From Syncephalis plumigaleata (taxonomy: Eukaryota; Zoopagomycota; Zoopagomycetes; Zoopagales; Piptocephalidaceae): DNA of 64,000 nucleotides. Positions 1-11,465 of the stretch are shown here, piece after piece (the first letter of the stretch is position 1; the number at the start of each line of letters is the position of its first letter). The notes under the pieces were generated by a model, which saw only the letters and a list, made by a program, of their open reading frames with translations, ran no database searches and had not been told where the DNA came from. Where the stretch lies: assembly GCA_025201365.1 (NCBI GenBank), contig JAIXMF010000014.1:496001-560000 (forward strand), given 5' to 3'. Both the position numbers and the translations under genes were made by a program.

Positions 1-3000
1 TCATTGCCACTAATCTATTAATGTATCTAGCCTCACAATGGAGTGTTACGGCACGTGTATGGATGGCTTACGCTAAGGTAGATACTAGTCAATTTGATGA
101 TGATCATTATGTATTATGTCAATGTTATTAGGAGGCAAATGTTGAAAGAGCAACTACTATTCGTATTATACCAGCATCACATAAAGGCAAAGGCACACTA
201 TGTGATATTCATCGAACACCGGTAATGAATAATGAATAATGATATAGTATAACAATTAGAAACTAATCATGATGACGTTGATTAGAATGAAATCTACTTT
301 TTTACATCAGAAAAAGTACATTTATCAAGAGGATAAGAAACGATTCGAGAAATTGATTTATCCTATTGATGATGGTCTTACGATGGGTGAACTACAGCGT
401 ACTACTGGATTGTCTAGTATGCAACATATTGAGAAAACAACCGAGAAATACGGTTATAATCGGTTAGTATTATAGGAATGAATATATAGGAAGAATAGAG
501 CTATTTACTAATAATTACTGTTATAGATTTGAGATCCCATTACCTTCATTCCAGGAATTATTCAAGGAACACGCCATTGCTCCATTCTTTGTCTTTCAAG
601 TATTCTGTGTTGGTCTATGGTGTCTCGATGAATACTGGTACTATTCGATGTTTACCCTAGTAATGTTAGTGGGATTTGAATCGACTGTAGTGAGTCAGGT
701 AAGATGATATTATATAATTATATATGGTGAATATTAGTTAACATGTATATATGTATGAATCAATTAGCGATTACGAACATTGAAAGAGTTTCGATCATTC
801 TCATTGAAGCCATTTAAAATCAATGTTTTCCGTCAACAACGATGGAGTCAAGTGAACTCTGACGAATTACTACCCGGTGATATCTGCTCTATTGGTAAGT
901 AATACACGTATTACTATAATAGTTATTAATATTGCTCTAGTTCGTTCCGAAGGTGATATGGCTATTCCATGTGATATGGCACTGCTGGAAGGTGATTGTA
1001 TCGTTAATGAAGCAATGTTATCGGGTGAATCTACACCACAAGGCAAAGAAGCCATTGCTTTACGATCAGCAGAGGATCAATTTGATCAAATGGGATCAGA
1101 CAGGGTACACACACTATTCGGTGGCACTAAAGTATTACAGGTTAACTCGCCGTCAAACACCAGTCTACGCGCAACACCCGATGGTGGTTGTGTGGCCTAT
1201 GTTCTAAAGACAGGATTTGGCACATCTCAGGGTAAACTTGTACGTACGATGGTGTTCAACACGGAACATGTATCGGCAAACAATATTGAAGCATTCCTGT
1301 TTATCGGTTTCCTATTGATCTTTGCCATTATTGCAGCTGCTTATGTCTGGATTGAAGGTAAGGAATACTAGTTGTGACATATATGTTATCATTATTATTA
1401 TTTATCTATGTTCTAATAATGAATACATTGATTAGGATCTCAAAATGTTGATAGAAACGATCCAAATTAATACTCGACTGTATTATGATTATTACTTCTG
1501 TGGTGCCACCAGAATTACCTATGGAGTTGTCATTAGCAGTGAATACATCATTAGTGGCACTATCAAAGTTTGGTAAGTCATTGTTATACTAATGAATATG
1601 ATTACTGATAATGTATATGTATATATGTATATAGCCATCTATTGTACGGAACCATTTAGAATTCCCTTTGCGGGTAAGGTGGATATCTGTTGTTTCGACA
1701 AGACTGGTACCTTGACTGGTGAAGATTTGGTAGTGGAAGGTATCAGTGGTATTGGGTAAGTGTAATGAATGGTAGATGACTATGTGTATATAATAATGAT
1801 GATGACAATGATTAGTAATAATCCTACAACACTTACTGAACCACAATCCGTTCCATTGGAGACTACATGGTATTGGCAGCAGCACATGCACTCGTTCAAC
1901 TGGATAAGGATATCATTGGTGATCCTATGGAGAAGGCCACGCTGGAAGCTATTCAATGGCAATTAGAGAAAGGTAGACATCATCACTGTTACTACTGCTA
2001 TCACTATTATATATTAATACATGTTATATAGATACAGTGTTGCCACGAGAGAACAAGGGAGTAAGATCGATCAAAATTCGACGTCGATTCCAGTTTAGCT
2101 CGGCATTAAAGAGAATGTCAACTCTGTCCGTGTTATCTGATCGTAAGCAAGAATGGTTTGTCGCCGTTAAAGGTGCTCCCGAGACATTGCACTCAATGTA
2201 TGAGCATGTTCCATCATTCTACGAGGATACCTTCAAGTATTTCACACGTCGTGGTTCTCGTGTATTAGCACTAGGCTATAAGATGATGCCTGCCACCAAG
2301 ATGTAAGTGAATAATAACTATAGTATTGTTCAATTGATTAACATGATGAATAGATTAATGCAGTGGAACGTGACACGGTAGAGTGCAACCTAATCTTTGC
2401 TGGATTCCTAGTATTCCATTGTCCATTAAAGGAGGACACAAAGAAGGCAATCGACATGCTTAATCAGTCATCGCATCGTGTAAGTTGTTGAGTTAATAGT
2501 AATAGTATACAATGACTATAACCTAGAATGTTTGTTAGGTAATCATGATACTGGTGATAATCCATTGACTGCCTGTCATGTAGCACGTACTCTGGATATC
2601 GTAGAACGACCTGTATTAATCTTGGATACCGAGGAAGGTGATGAAACAGGAGAGAGTAAGTGTGACACTATATATCTATATTAGATTCATTAGTAATAAT
2701 ATGAATGTATTCTATTAGCATTGGCATGGCAAAGTGTCGATGAATTGATCAAGATACCGGTTGACAAGATGAACCCTCACTTACTAATGCCGTTCACAAT
2801 TGGATGACTACGATCTATGTCTGACAGGAGGGGCTATTCGTATTATTCAGGATCTACCTATTATGTCGGCATTATTGTCTAAAGTATGGGTTTATGCTCG
2901 TGTATCACCGGCACATAAGGTAAATTGTTATATAGAAATACTAATAGTAACAATGCTAACAATGATTATATTATAGGAAATGATCTTGACATCCATGAAA

Positions 3001-4632
3001 CGATTAGGCTACACGACACTAATGTGCGGTGATGGTACTAATGACGTGGGTGCATTGAAACAAGCACATGTTGGTGTAGCCCTACTCGATGGTAAACCTG
3101 AAGATTTGGAGCGTATTGCAGCAAAGCAACGTATTGAACGACTTAAGGCAATGTACGAGCAACAATGCAAAGTAGCGGAACGATTCAATATGCCCAAGCC
3201 ACAAGTACCACCACCTATTGCTCATCTATACCAGCTGCTACGACACAGCAACAGCAAGTTGGTAGAACTAATCAACGTGGACGAGGACAAGCGAATCAAC
3301 AACAACAACGACAACAGCAACAGCAACAAGGATTGGTAAGTAGTAATAGTAGTAATAGCGATAGTAGTATAGTAGTAATAACTATAATGATCATTATTAG
3401 GCTGCTGCTACACAAATGGCCGAGCAATTGATAGGAGATATGGATGATGATGTGCCAACCATTAAATTGGGAGATGCCTCAGTGGCAGCACCATTTACTT
3501 CCAAATTGTCTACAGTCATGTCAAGTAGGTTACTCTAATTGTGTAATATTGCATTATATCATATCATACTAACACAACTTGTATGTACATTGTAGTTTGC
3601 AATATCATTCGTCAAGGTCGATGCACATTGGTGGCAACACTGCAAATGTACAAGATATTGGCGTTGAATTGTTTGATTTCCGCATTTAGTCTTAGTGTTC
3701 TCTACCTGGATGGTATTAAATACGGCGACTGGTAAATGATAATGATAACAATATAGGTTATATACTAATTGACTATATCATTTGATTAACTTAGGCAAGT
3801 CACCATATCGGGTATGATGATGGCAGTATGCTTTTTGTGTATATCACGAGCCAAGGCAAGTCATCTATTTTATTTTATTGTTATAATGTAGTACTAATAT
3901 ATAATCAACAATAGCCATTAGAAGGATTATCGGAGAAACGACCGCAAACCAAGATATTCAGTTGGTATTTGATGACATCATTACTAGGACAATTTGCCGT
4001 ACACATTGCCTCGCTCGTCTACATTCTACAATTGTCAAGTCATTGGAAGAGTACGTGTAACTGTATCATGTCTGACTAGTCATAACTAACAATTATAACA
4101 ATTATAACAACTAGACAAAAACCAGTTGATTTAGATGGTGACTTTGAACCATCCTTGCTAAACTCGGCCGTCTATCTTATTTCACTATCCATGCAAGTGT
4201 CCACTTTTGCCATTAATTATCAGGTAAGCAATATCAAGTAACACTATGTATATATATGTGTTACTCGTATTAATTGTTTATTACTATTAGGGTCATCCAT
4301 TCCGAGAAAGCCTTAAAGAGAATTCCACCTTGTATAATGGTTTACTTATCGTGGGTGGTATTGCATTCTGTGGAGCAACGGAATCATTCCCGATCTTAAT
4401 AACTGGCTTCAATTAGTGCCATTCCCTGCTGGTGTAAGTGTTATAGCTGTTACTATTATTTACAATGATGCTAATTCATTCATTACTTGTCATCTAGTTC
4501 TCACAACGACTCACCGTAGTCATGATGCTTGATTTCGGTATTGCATTTGCCATTGAACGTGTGTCGAACTATCTATTCTACGATACTCGTCCAAAGTCAA
4601 TTGCTCGTCGATCTATCCAGCAGGCTCACTAG
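1..4632 (+). CDS. SPF1: P5A-type ATPase, ER transmembrane helix dislocase (SPF1/ATP13A1), 5' partial
   Basis: P-type ATPase of the P5A group, which extracts mistargeted transmembrane helices from the ER membrane. The N-terminus lies outside the window. Visible in order are the actuator loop with SGEST (about 1020), the WIEG segment, PPELP (about 1509), the phosphorylation motif DKTGT (1697-1711), KGAPE (about 2168), TGDNP (about 2545), the hinge [11 protein letters not shown] (about 3028-3060) and six C-terminal membrane helices, ending at TAG 4630-4632. About 20 introns of 45-70 nt interrupt it. A Q-rich, low-complexity insert (about 3240-3340) sits between the hinge and the conserved [14 protein letters not shown]. 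Frame is lost by single bases near 1480, 1870 and 2545, where coding resemblance continues in another frame. An AATAAA lies at 4665-4670. Family identity is very secure; the exact exon ends are estimates. Confidence 0.93.
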
Positions 4633-4967
4633 ATACTAGATACTAGTGGATGCACTATTACAAAAATAAAAATGATTGGATGAATTATCAAGTAGATAAC
4701 TACAGCTATTTTCCAATCAATTTGCGCAGTTAGCCTTTTGTGTTTATTAATAAATAGATTTGCACAATTGTTAACACCACTATCGCATTGCTATTATTAT
4801 TGAGTAGTTGTCGTGGCACTAGCAGTTGAGTGAGATGTTAAGGATCGCGATATCATATGTTACAGTTAGTGATATTAATAATATTTATTTCTCATTATTA
4901 GTCAACAAAAACATATTGCTCGCTCTAATGTGATCAATAACAATACAGTATGATTTATTAATGCTTG
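4633..4967. other. Intergenic, convergent 3' ends
   Basis: AT-rich spacer between the 3' end of the SPF1-like gene and the 3' end of the minus-strand F-box gene. Apart from the AATAAA at 4665-4670 and another AATAAA-like run near 4750, I see no gene or RNA structure. Confidence 0.6.
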
Positions 4968-6589
4968 TTACAATTCGCCATACTCTTGTATTGTTTGTAC
5001 ATCACTGTCATAGGTATAATATATCGTACCAAGCATTGCATCAATTCTCAAATACTCACCAATGTTAGCCGTTTCTAATATATGTATTATTTCTTTTGTA
5101 CTGGTGTCTACAAGCAACCAACTTTCTATAAAATTATGATGATCACTTGTAATAAAAACATAGAGATCTCCAATGATATGTTTGATGTATGCTGTATCTG
5201 GTATTTGTAATACTTGATCGTCATTGTAAGATAAATCTGTCCATACTTTTGCTGGTTTGGAATCAGATACTGAATACGTGTATCCAGCCCTTAATAATGG
5301 AATAGATATATGTTGTTTAGTCATAGTGTAGCAATTACGTGGAGTATGACTTTGACCACTGGATGCTACACTATGCATTATGCATAGTTCATAATCAGGA
5401 TGACCATATAATTTGATGATCATATGCGAATCGTATGAACTATACGTCACTAATCCCGTATCTGTTATCCTCTCAGGTAGTTGGAACCAGCCATTTCGCA
5501 GTTGTACAACATAATTATTGCTCGAGAACTGGTATAATGCCCATTCAATACGACCCACATCATCATATTTGACTAGTCTTGCCGTGTATACTATTGCTGT
5601 ATTATTGGTTGTTTTGTAGAAATGCACTGCATTCCATGTATCATCAATGCTTCCTGGACACATGATACTATTATCTATATCGAATACCATAATATCGTCT
5701 GAATCCATTGATTATTAGTACTAGTTATATGGTATCATTGTACAATTACTATGCTTACGTTTACAAATTACCACATTATTGACTAATTCTTGTGATGTGT
5801 TCCCTAATAATGCCCATTTCCCCTCGATTGTGTCCACTCGATATTGTACTGGAACATTGAATGTAGTGAAAACACCACCATGTTTGCGAGAGAGTATTTT
5901 TACATTGATGTTGGTATCGCTCTCAGACGCATAAGGAATACGGCGATATAATGTCACCCAGGACATACTTGTTCCTAATTTCATTACCACTATCCAGCAA
6001 AATAGCATTTGGGGATGTGGATAATGTAGTGTTATACTCAATATTGTTGTTTGATCTCAGATTTGAATGCGGTAGATATTCTAAGTATAAGTATGGCCTG
6101 ATGCTCTGTCTAAGCGATATCGCTGCGTAATACGTATACAATCATTTCAGCTCGTATGTATACTTTGATCCATCCATGCCAGCTTCATATCGATATGCGT
6201 GGTATTGTATCGTCCAAATCGCCAATTATTCTCGGTGCTCACTCGTCGACGATATGTGTTGTACCAGTCCACATTCTCTAGTAGATCGGCTCGTTTATCC
6301 GATGTACATGGATTGTTGACATCCGTGCGTATACACCATAATACGAATCCATTTCTTTAATAATAGGGTCCCGATAGGAAATCACTATGATATAGTGCTT
6401 GCCATAATGCTCTATCATTTCGAATACTGCTTCTTAACGAGCGAGAACATGCTGATAAACGCAATAATTCGATATGCCAAGTAGACTACGGAAGATACGC
6501 TGGTCATGAATGGAAGAGTATTCAGACAACTAGTAATCTACAAGACGAGTGGAATTACTCGATATTTCAGTAGTAGTAGTAGTAGACAT
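4968..6589 (-). CDS. F-box domain protein
   Basis: Probable substrate adaptor of an SCF ubiquitin ligase. The start ATG (6587-6589) gives MSTTTTTEISSNSTR, then an apparent intron. An F-box-like helix set follows (HIELLRLSACSRSLRS, then NDRALWQALYHSDF), and then the W..YRRRV..ENNWRFGRY pattern that often follows fungal F-boxes (about 6240-6290). The C-terminal 245 residues (5708 down to stop TAA 4968-4970) are one open frame with no recognised domain, possibly a beta-propeller-like substrate domain. The GTAAGC donor near 5756 and an AG near 5699 define a short intron that joins the last two exons. At least two single-base frame breaks lie in the N-terminal half (near 6470 and 5960). The F-box call rests on pattern, not on a search. 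The 5' end abuts the Fanzor-like remnant on the other strand. Confidence 0.6.
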
Positions 6590-6591
6590 AG

Positions 6592-7026
6592 TGGAATGGA
6601 ATAAGAAAGCATATGGAATAGGGAAATACGATGACGTTATTTTAATCGAGAACACACAAATAAATCATACGCAAGTGTGGAGAACAATGAAGCATGCTGT
6701 TCAAGTCTTTCTAATTGACGAGATATCCTACTGTCACTTGTCATGCTTCTTAATATGAGTATAATCTATAACAATATACTAATTCATTATTCTATTAGAT
6801 GCACACATCAGAATTGTAAAGATGACATGAAGGTAAAGGATTCGAGTATTGTGTATGGAATCGGGATATGGCAGCATGTCTGAATGTTATTCAGATTATT
6901 CTCAGTCTTCGCAATGGAAATGGTGTTCCAACACAACTACATCAAAGTGTCATTACTTCTAACCATTCAAGAAATGAAGGACAACAAAAACAACTTATCC
7001 GTCATGGTTATCGCTATCACATCTAA
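6592..7026 (+). mobile_element. Fanzor/TnpB-like nuclease remnant (C-terminal RuvC/zinc-ribbon part)
   Basis: Only the last ~130 residues are present. IDEISYCHLSC (from 6714) resembles the DEyrTSxxCxxC segment that precedes the RuvC-III motif in eukaryotic TnpB homologues. After an intron-like 42-nt gap (GTATAA to TTAG, about 6758-6799) comes CTHQNCKDD and then WNRDMAACLNVI (WNRD at 6856-6867), matching the RDxNAAxN signature that carries the last catalytic Asp. The frame ends in TAA 7024-7026 after a basic tail (KQLIRHGYRYH). One frame change lies between the zinc-ribbon half and WNRD. The N-terminal two thirds of a Fanzor (wedge/REC domains, first two RuvC Asp) are absent and the left edge falls at the F-box start, so this is a truncated relic. 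Assignment is by motif only; a fragment of another OrfB_Zn_ribbon transposase is the alternative. Confidence 0.5.
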
Positions 7027-7174
7027 ATACGTATTAACATAACCGTTATTTATTCATAAAAGCAAAAGACAGCAGCGCTAAATGGTTGGAAAAGTACAGT
7101 AATAGAAACGAGTTAATGCAATTCAATGGAATAAATCATTATTAGTATAAGCATCCATTCACTTCAATGTTTAT

Positions 7175-9455
7175 TTAAATGTTACGCTTCAAATAGGATT
7201 GAATGAAACCGGATAATGTCGCGGGATACTCTTCCAATGTGACATTGCCATTACTATCGAGGAATGTATTCGCTTGTAGCAATAGTTTGCGTGGTTGTTT
7301 CTTGTTCAGTACAATCTTACGATAGGGCAGCCATGCCTCGGGTACACTCGTTACTTCATCGTAGAGTGCTTGTCCACCCTCGGCATCACCCGTCGCCTTG
7401 TAGACTTGCAATTGCGTCAAAAATGTCCAATGGCCGGCACACCCACCGAGCGAATCTTTTGACGATCCAAGCTTACGAGAAGATCATCGTCGCCGACTTG
7501 CTTGACAGTCACAAGATCTTGTCCGGCGTTCAATAGAACGCGTAGGATGGCATAGCGTGCCTGCATATGAGCCTGTCCCCATTTCTTCGCCTCGGGATCG
7601 TAGAACTCGAGACCAACTAGACCGGCACGACACATTTGTAGCCAGCCAATGTAGAGCACGTCATCCGCTAGACCCTCCTCTGGCGTATATCCGTGTGACC
7701 GAAGATGGCCAACATTTCCGGGTAGGTGACAGGTAGATGGCCACGGCTTCCGCGCGACATCCTCGTACGAGGCGCAATTGCCTTGAAGCGAGAACCCCAC
7801 GTCTCGCCTGCACCGTACCAGTGCTCCACGGTTTACCGGTCAACGGATTGATGGGTGGATTATCACGAGGAAGTTCGTCTTGCCGTCCTTGTCCTCTTGC
7901 AATAGTTTACCACTACCGTGCCTAGCAGTTCATGGATGCCCACTTGCACCTCGAATGATGGACCGCGTAGACGCTTGAATAGTTCACGATCAGCATCCGA
8001 CAAAAAGTGAATCTTCTCATCGGGTGCCTTAGCATTCAACACGTTGCCCAGTGAGACATTCTTGAATCCGAACGTTTGACGAATATCATCGTAGTTCGGA
8101 ATGTTAATGCCAGCTGGTACACCACCCGTGGCGAAGGTTAGAATCTCCAACGAGGTGAAATCAGGCTTACGGAACTCGTCCTTCTCAAAGTCGGCACCCC
8201 ATGGTAATTTAGGAATGAAGTCGGGCGCGGAATTAACGAGACGCTCGAACTTCTTCGTCATTTCCTTGTTCACCACGGCGACGAAACCTTCGAATTCGGC
8301 ACGTACACCCGCTGGATCACGATACGATTCAACGAAGCCAATGTTCGATTCAACCACTGGGCCGATATCACGAATCCATTCACGTTGCGATGCCTTGTGT
8401 TCATCGATGGACCATTAGTGAAATGGTTAACGTAGTGTTCAAGCATACGACGCTGATGGTCATTAGCCGCGTACGGAATGGCCTGTTTGAGTTCGGCGGC
8501 AATGGCAGCCATTTGAGGATGGAAATCGCCATATATTAATAGAATGTACGATCCTTGAATGTATGCTTCTCTGGTTCACTGCCATGCTCGGCAGAGGCAA
8601 CACGTAGTACTAGGTGCCATCATCTTGTTTAAATAAACTAGCATAGACAATGAATAACTAACTAATTGATCGATCGATCGATCGATTATAATGCTTACCG
8701 TGTATTGAGTGGATCCATATGACGTGATTCACAGAATTCCTGAACCACCTTGATATCCGCCTTGGTTACACTGTTCGTGTAGTAATTGGTGACGTGTCCA
8801 TCCTCGGGATAGCCCAATAGGGTGCGAGCAGTCGGTTGAACCGTGTAGATCTCGTCTTTAACTTGTCGAATAGCGGCAAGGCCTTCTCGTGACGAGCACT
8901 GGCTGCCACCACTTTACGGAAGGTGTCAGCGGGCACGCGTGGAATGAATTTAACATCACCAAATGATTTAAAGTTGGCCAGATTGCCTAGACATTGCGCG
9001 GCGTATTCCTGCACAGCGACGAAGGCATCCTCATCGACGTTGGCACGGGCGCGTAACTCGTCAAGATTCGCTAGTTGATGTGGTGCATCACACGATACGC
9101 TAAAGGTCAATCGGATCAAATCGAACAAATCGCTGCTATACGGCGTGGTTTGCTCGAGAATGACACGCGCACCTAGCCAGGATGCCTGCGCGATGTGATA
9201 TGCATAGCGTTTCTCCTTGTCGGTCAACGTGTCAAAGTGTTCCTTGATAACGAGTGGACAAATTGGTGCACTCTTATCCGCGTAGTACTGAGCGGCAGGA
9301 GACGGATCTTGTGCGGTCATGTTGGCAGTGGAGAAACGACGATAGCGTTGGGATAAAAGTGGGAATGAAGAAGAGAGTCGAGCAGCAGTAGTAGGAATGG
9401 TACGAGAACGTACAAGTGTCGTGGCGTGTCTAACCGAGGCGAATAGCCACGTCAT
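7175..9455 (-). CDS. DPP3: Dipeptidyl peptidase III (M49 zinc peptidase)
   Basis: Cleaves dipeptides from the N-termini of short peptides. The N-terminal part (9455-8766) is one open frame. One 61-nt intron (8638-8698) contains a GATC tandem run. Conserved segments are YGDFHPQM (about 8515), the zinc motif HELLG followed by GSGKLLQED (about 7895-7935), [10 protein letters not shown] (about 7740) and the C-terminal [17 protein letters not shown] to stop 7175. Frame is lost by single bases at least five times. Two breaks fall exactly in the signature motifs: the His after HELLG and the second residue of EECRAE. Two in-frame starts are possible. ATG 9455 gives a ~45-residue Arg/Ser-rich, acid-free presequence; ATG 9320 ([13 protein letters not shown]) gives the usual cytosolic protein. 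The gene is either hit by sequence errors or a very young pseudogene. Confidence 0.9.
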
Positions 9456-9812
9456 ACCTGCTGCTTTTTATAAGGAAATGACGATGCACACAAGCAGCCG
9501 AAGAGGATTGGATGAATGAGGATGAGTGAATGAGTGAATGAGGGAAAAAGACAAACAAATTCGAAATAGGCGTTGTTTGTGTAGCACACGTACATATCCA
9601 AATAATGAATGATGTCGCGTCATTCACATATCATTGCTCATTTCCACTTGGCCTATAATACAGGAATAATACAACGAGTATAGGCCCAATTTACCATATT
9701 AATATACATTCTATTCTACATTTAATTAACTTATAATAATCACTTTATTCATCAAGCAGCATATCACAGAGTAGGAAGAAAACATTTACCATTCAAATAA
9801 ATGTCATCATTC
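9456..9812. other. Intergenic between INO1 3' end and DPP3 5' end
   Basis: Holds the presumed DPP3 promoter and leader (ATGA/GAATG-rich microrepeats near 9510-9545) and the INO1 3' region. A 65-codon minus-strand frame (9430-9627) is low-complexity and overlaps the DPP3 start; I do not regard it as a gene. Confidence 0.5.
9475..9482 (-). promoter_or_regulatory. TATA-like element upstream of DPP3
   Basis: TATAAAAA on the minus strand, only about 20 bp before the upstream DPP3 ATG (9455) and about 155 bp before the downstream ATG (9320). A start site 25-35 bp downstream would skip the first ATG, so start-site choice could decide whether the presequence is made. Position-based inference only. 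Confidence 0.35.
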
Positions 9813-11465
9813 TTACATTACTTGTAATATAATCATGAGGATAGAATGTATATACCACATGTGTAAGAGTGGTAGAGAGTGATTATGGAATGCCTTATGC
9901 TCCAAAAGCATATCATTCTGTGGTGGTAGACCGATACAAGCGCGGAATACATTCTCCATGGCAGTACGTTGCTTGCTAAGTGCATTGACAACGGGTGTGC
10001 CATCAGGTACCATGGGTGCCTTTAACATATAGGATAGAATGGACAACACCGAGTGGAATGGCGCGTATTCGGTCATATCCTCAGTACGATACTGAATACG
10101 AGTCATCAATTCGGTAATGATCACCAAATCGATAATCAACGGTGAGGCCAATAGTGAATCCTCACAAGTGTTGTAAAGCGAGATGGTATTCCGTCCACCC
10201 ATGAAGATCTCGCTGACATACTCATCCAAGGCACGCTTAGAGTCACCGACTGCTGGTACATACTTGATGACGACAACGTGATCCGGGTGTTCATTCTTAC
10301 GATAGAGAATGTGGTTGGCTGCCACCATATCATCGACTACATTCGATTTGGAGATCTCCTTGGATCGGAACTGTTGTGGTGCGGACAAGTTCTTACCGTC
10401 GTTATTGCCGAGATGATTGTAGCTTGTAATGCCAATTGGTTTGATACCAGCATTAACGAGGAAATCAACCAATACCGACTTGACCTTGGTCTGACCACTC
10501 TTAAAGTCATCGCCACCAATGTAGACACGATGACGTTCCGCTAGTTCGACTACACCGGGAACGAACGTGTTCTGCGGACTACCATTAATAAATGGCGTGC
10601 CCTCAAGGATAGAAGCAAGTGCAAAAATGGTGGACGGTGCAATTTCCTCGTGTCCCTCATCGACGGCACGCAATAGATTATCGGCCGTATCGTTGACATT
10701 AGGCAGAATGCTGGCGAATCGTTCGGTATTCGCCGTCCAAATAACGATAACTCGATCGAGTTCATTCTTCTCGCGGAAGTTACGGATATCGGCACGAATC
10801 TGGGCGAGATTCTCCTTCTTCGTACCGGTAAGCACATTGTTGGCACGATCCGATTGATTGGCAGCAATGAAATCGGGGTAGTAGATGGAAGGCAGCGGCT
10901 TGTACTCGGATAGTTCATCGCGTACCTGGCGTTGTAGATCGTAGTCCAACACTTGGCGCGTTCCATGGCCTCAGCCAAATTGGCCGAGTTGATATCCCAT
11001 CCACCTAGTACCAAGTCATTGGGTGCACCATAGGCAAGATATCACGGAATGGAATGAACACATCCTGACCATTGGCATCTACTCCCAGTTTAAGGGTGGA
11101 CGCCTGTACTAGGGAGCCGTAATAGTTAGGCGAATGAACACCCTCCTTGGTACGCCACTGGACATTACGACGATTGGCAATGATACTGGCGGTCAAGGTG
11201 GAGCCATTGTTACCGCCCCAGCCTACCATCATTAGACCGACCTTGGGTAGACGAGCATCGGTCTTGAAATGGTACAACGTGTTGGTGGGGGTTACTTGCA
11301 CGTTACCGTGAGCATCCTGCGTTACCGACGTGTTCTGGTAGGTGTACTCGGCGAGAATGTGATCCTCGGTGTAGCGAACGTTCTCCGAGTTCACTTTGAA
11401 CTTGAGGTCAGCCGCGCCTGTAGCCTGTCGCTACCGGTGGTTGATGAGAGATTGATAGGAGGCAT
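9813..11465 (-). CDS. INO1: Inositol-3-phosphate synthase (myo-inositol-1-phosphate synthase)
   Basis: NAD-dependent conversion of glucose 6-phosphate to 1D-myo-inositol 3-phosphate, the committed step of inositol synthesis. Intronless. The start ATG (11463-11465) gives [13 protein letters not shown], then [13 protein letters not shown], the Rossmann loop [12 protein letters not shown] (about 11200), [44 protein letters not shown], the active-site region [12 protein letters not shown] (about 10395), SKSNVVDD and [16 protein letters not shown], and near the C-terminus NDMLLEHK. Frame slips by one base near 11410, 11015 and 10955, and possibly just before the stop, because the last ~28 residues after LLEHK do not look like the family. 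All other family blocks are present and uninterrupted. Expected cytosolic homotetramer. Confidence 0.93.

Noticed and set aside
870-1055. Antisense and alternate-frame ORFs within the SPF1-like gene
   Set aside because: They lie opposite or across conserved exons and carry no family pattern.
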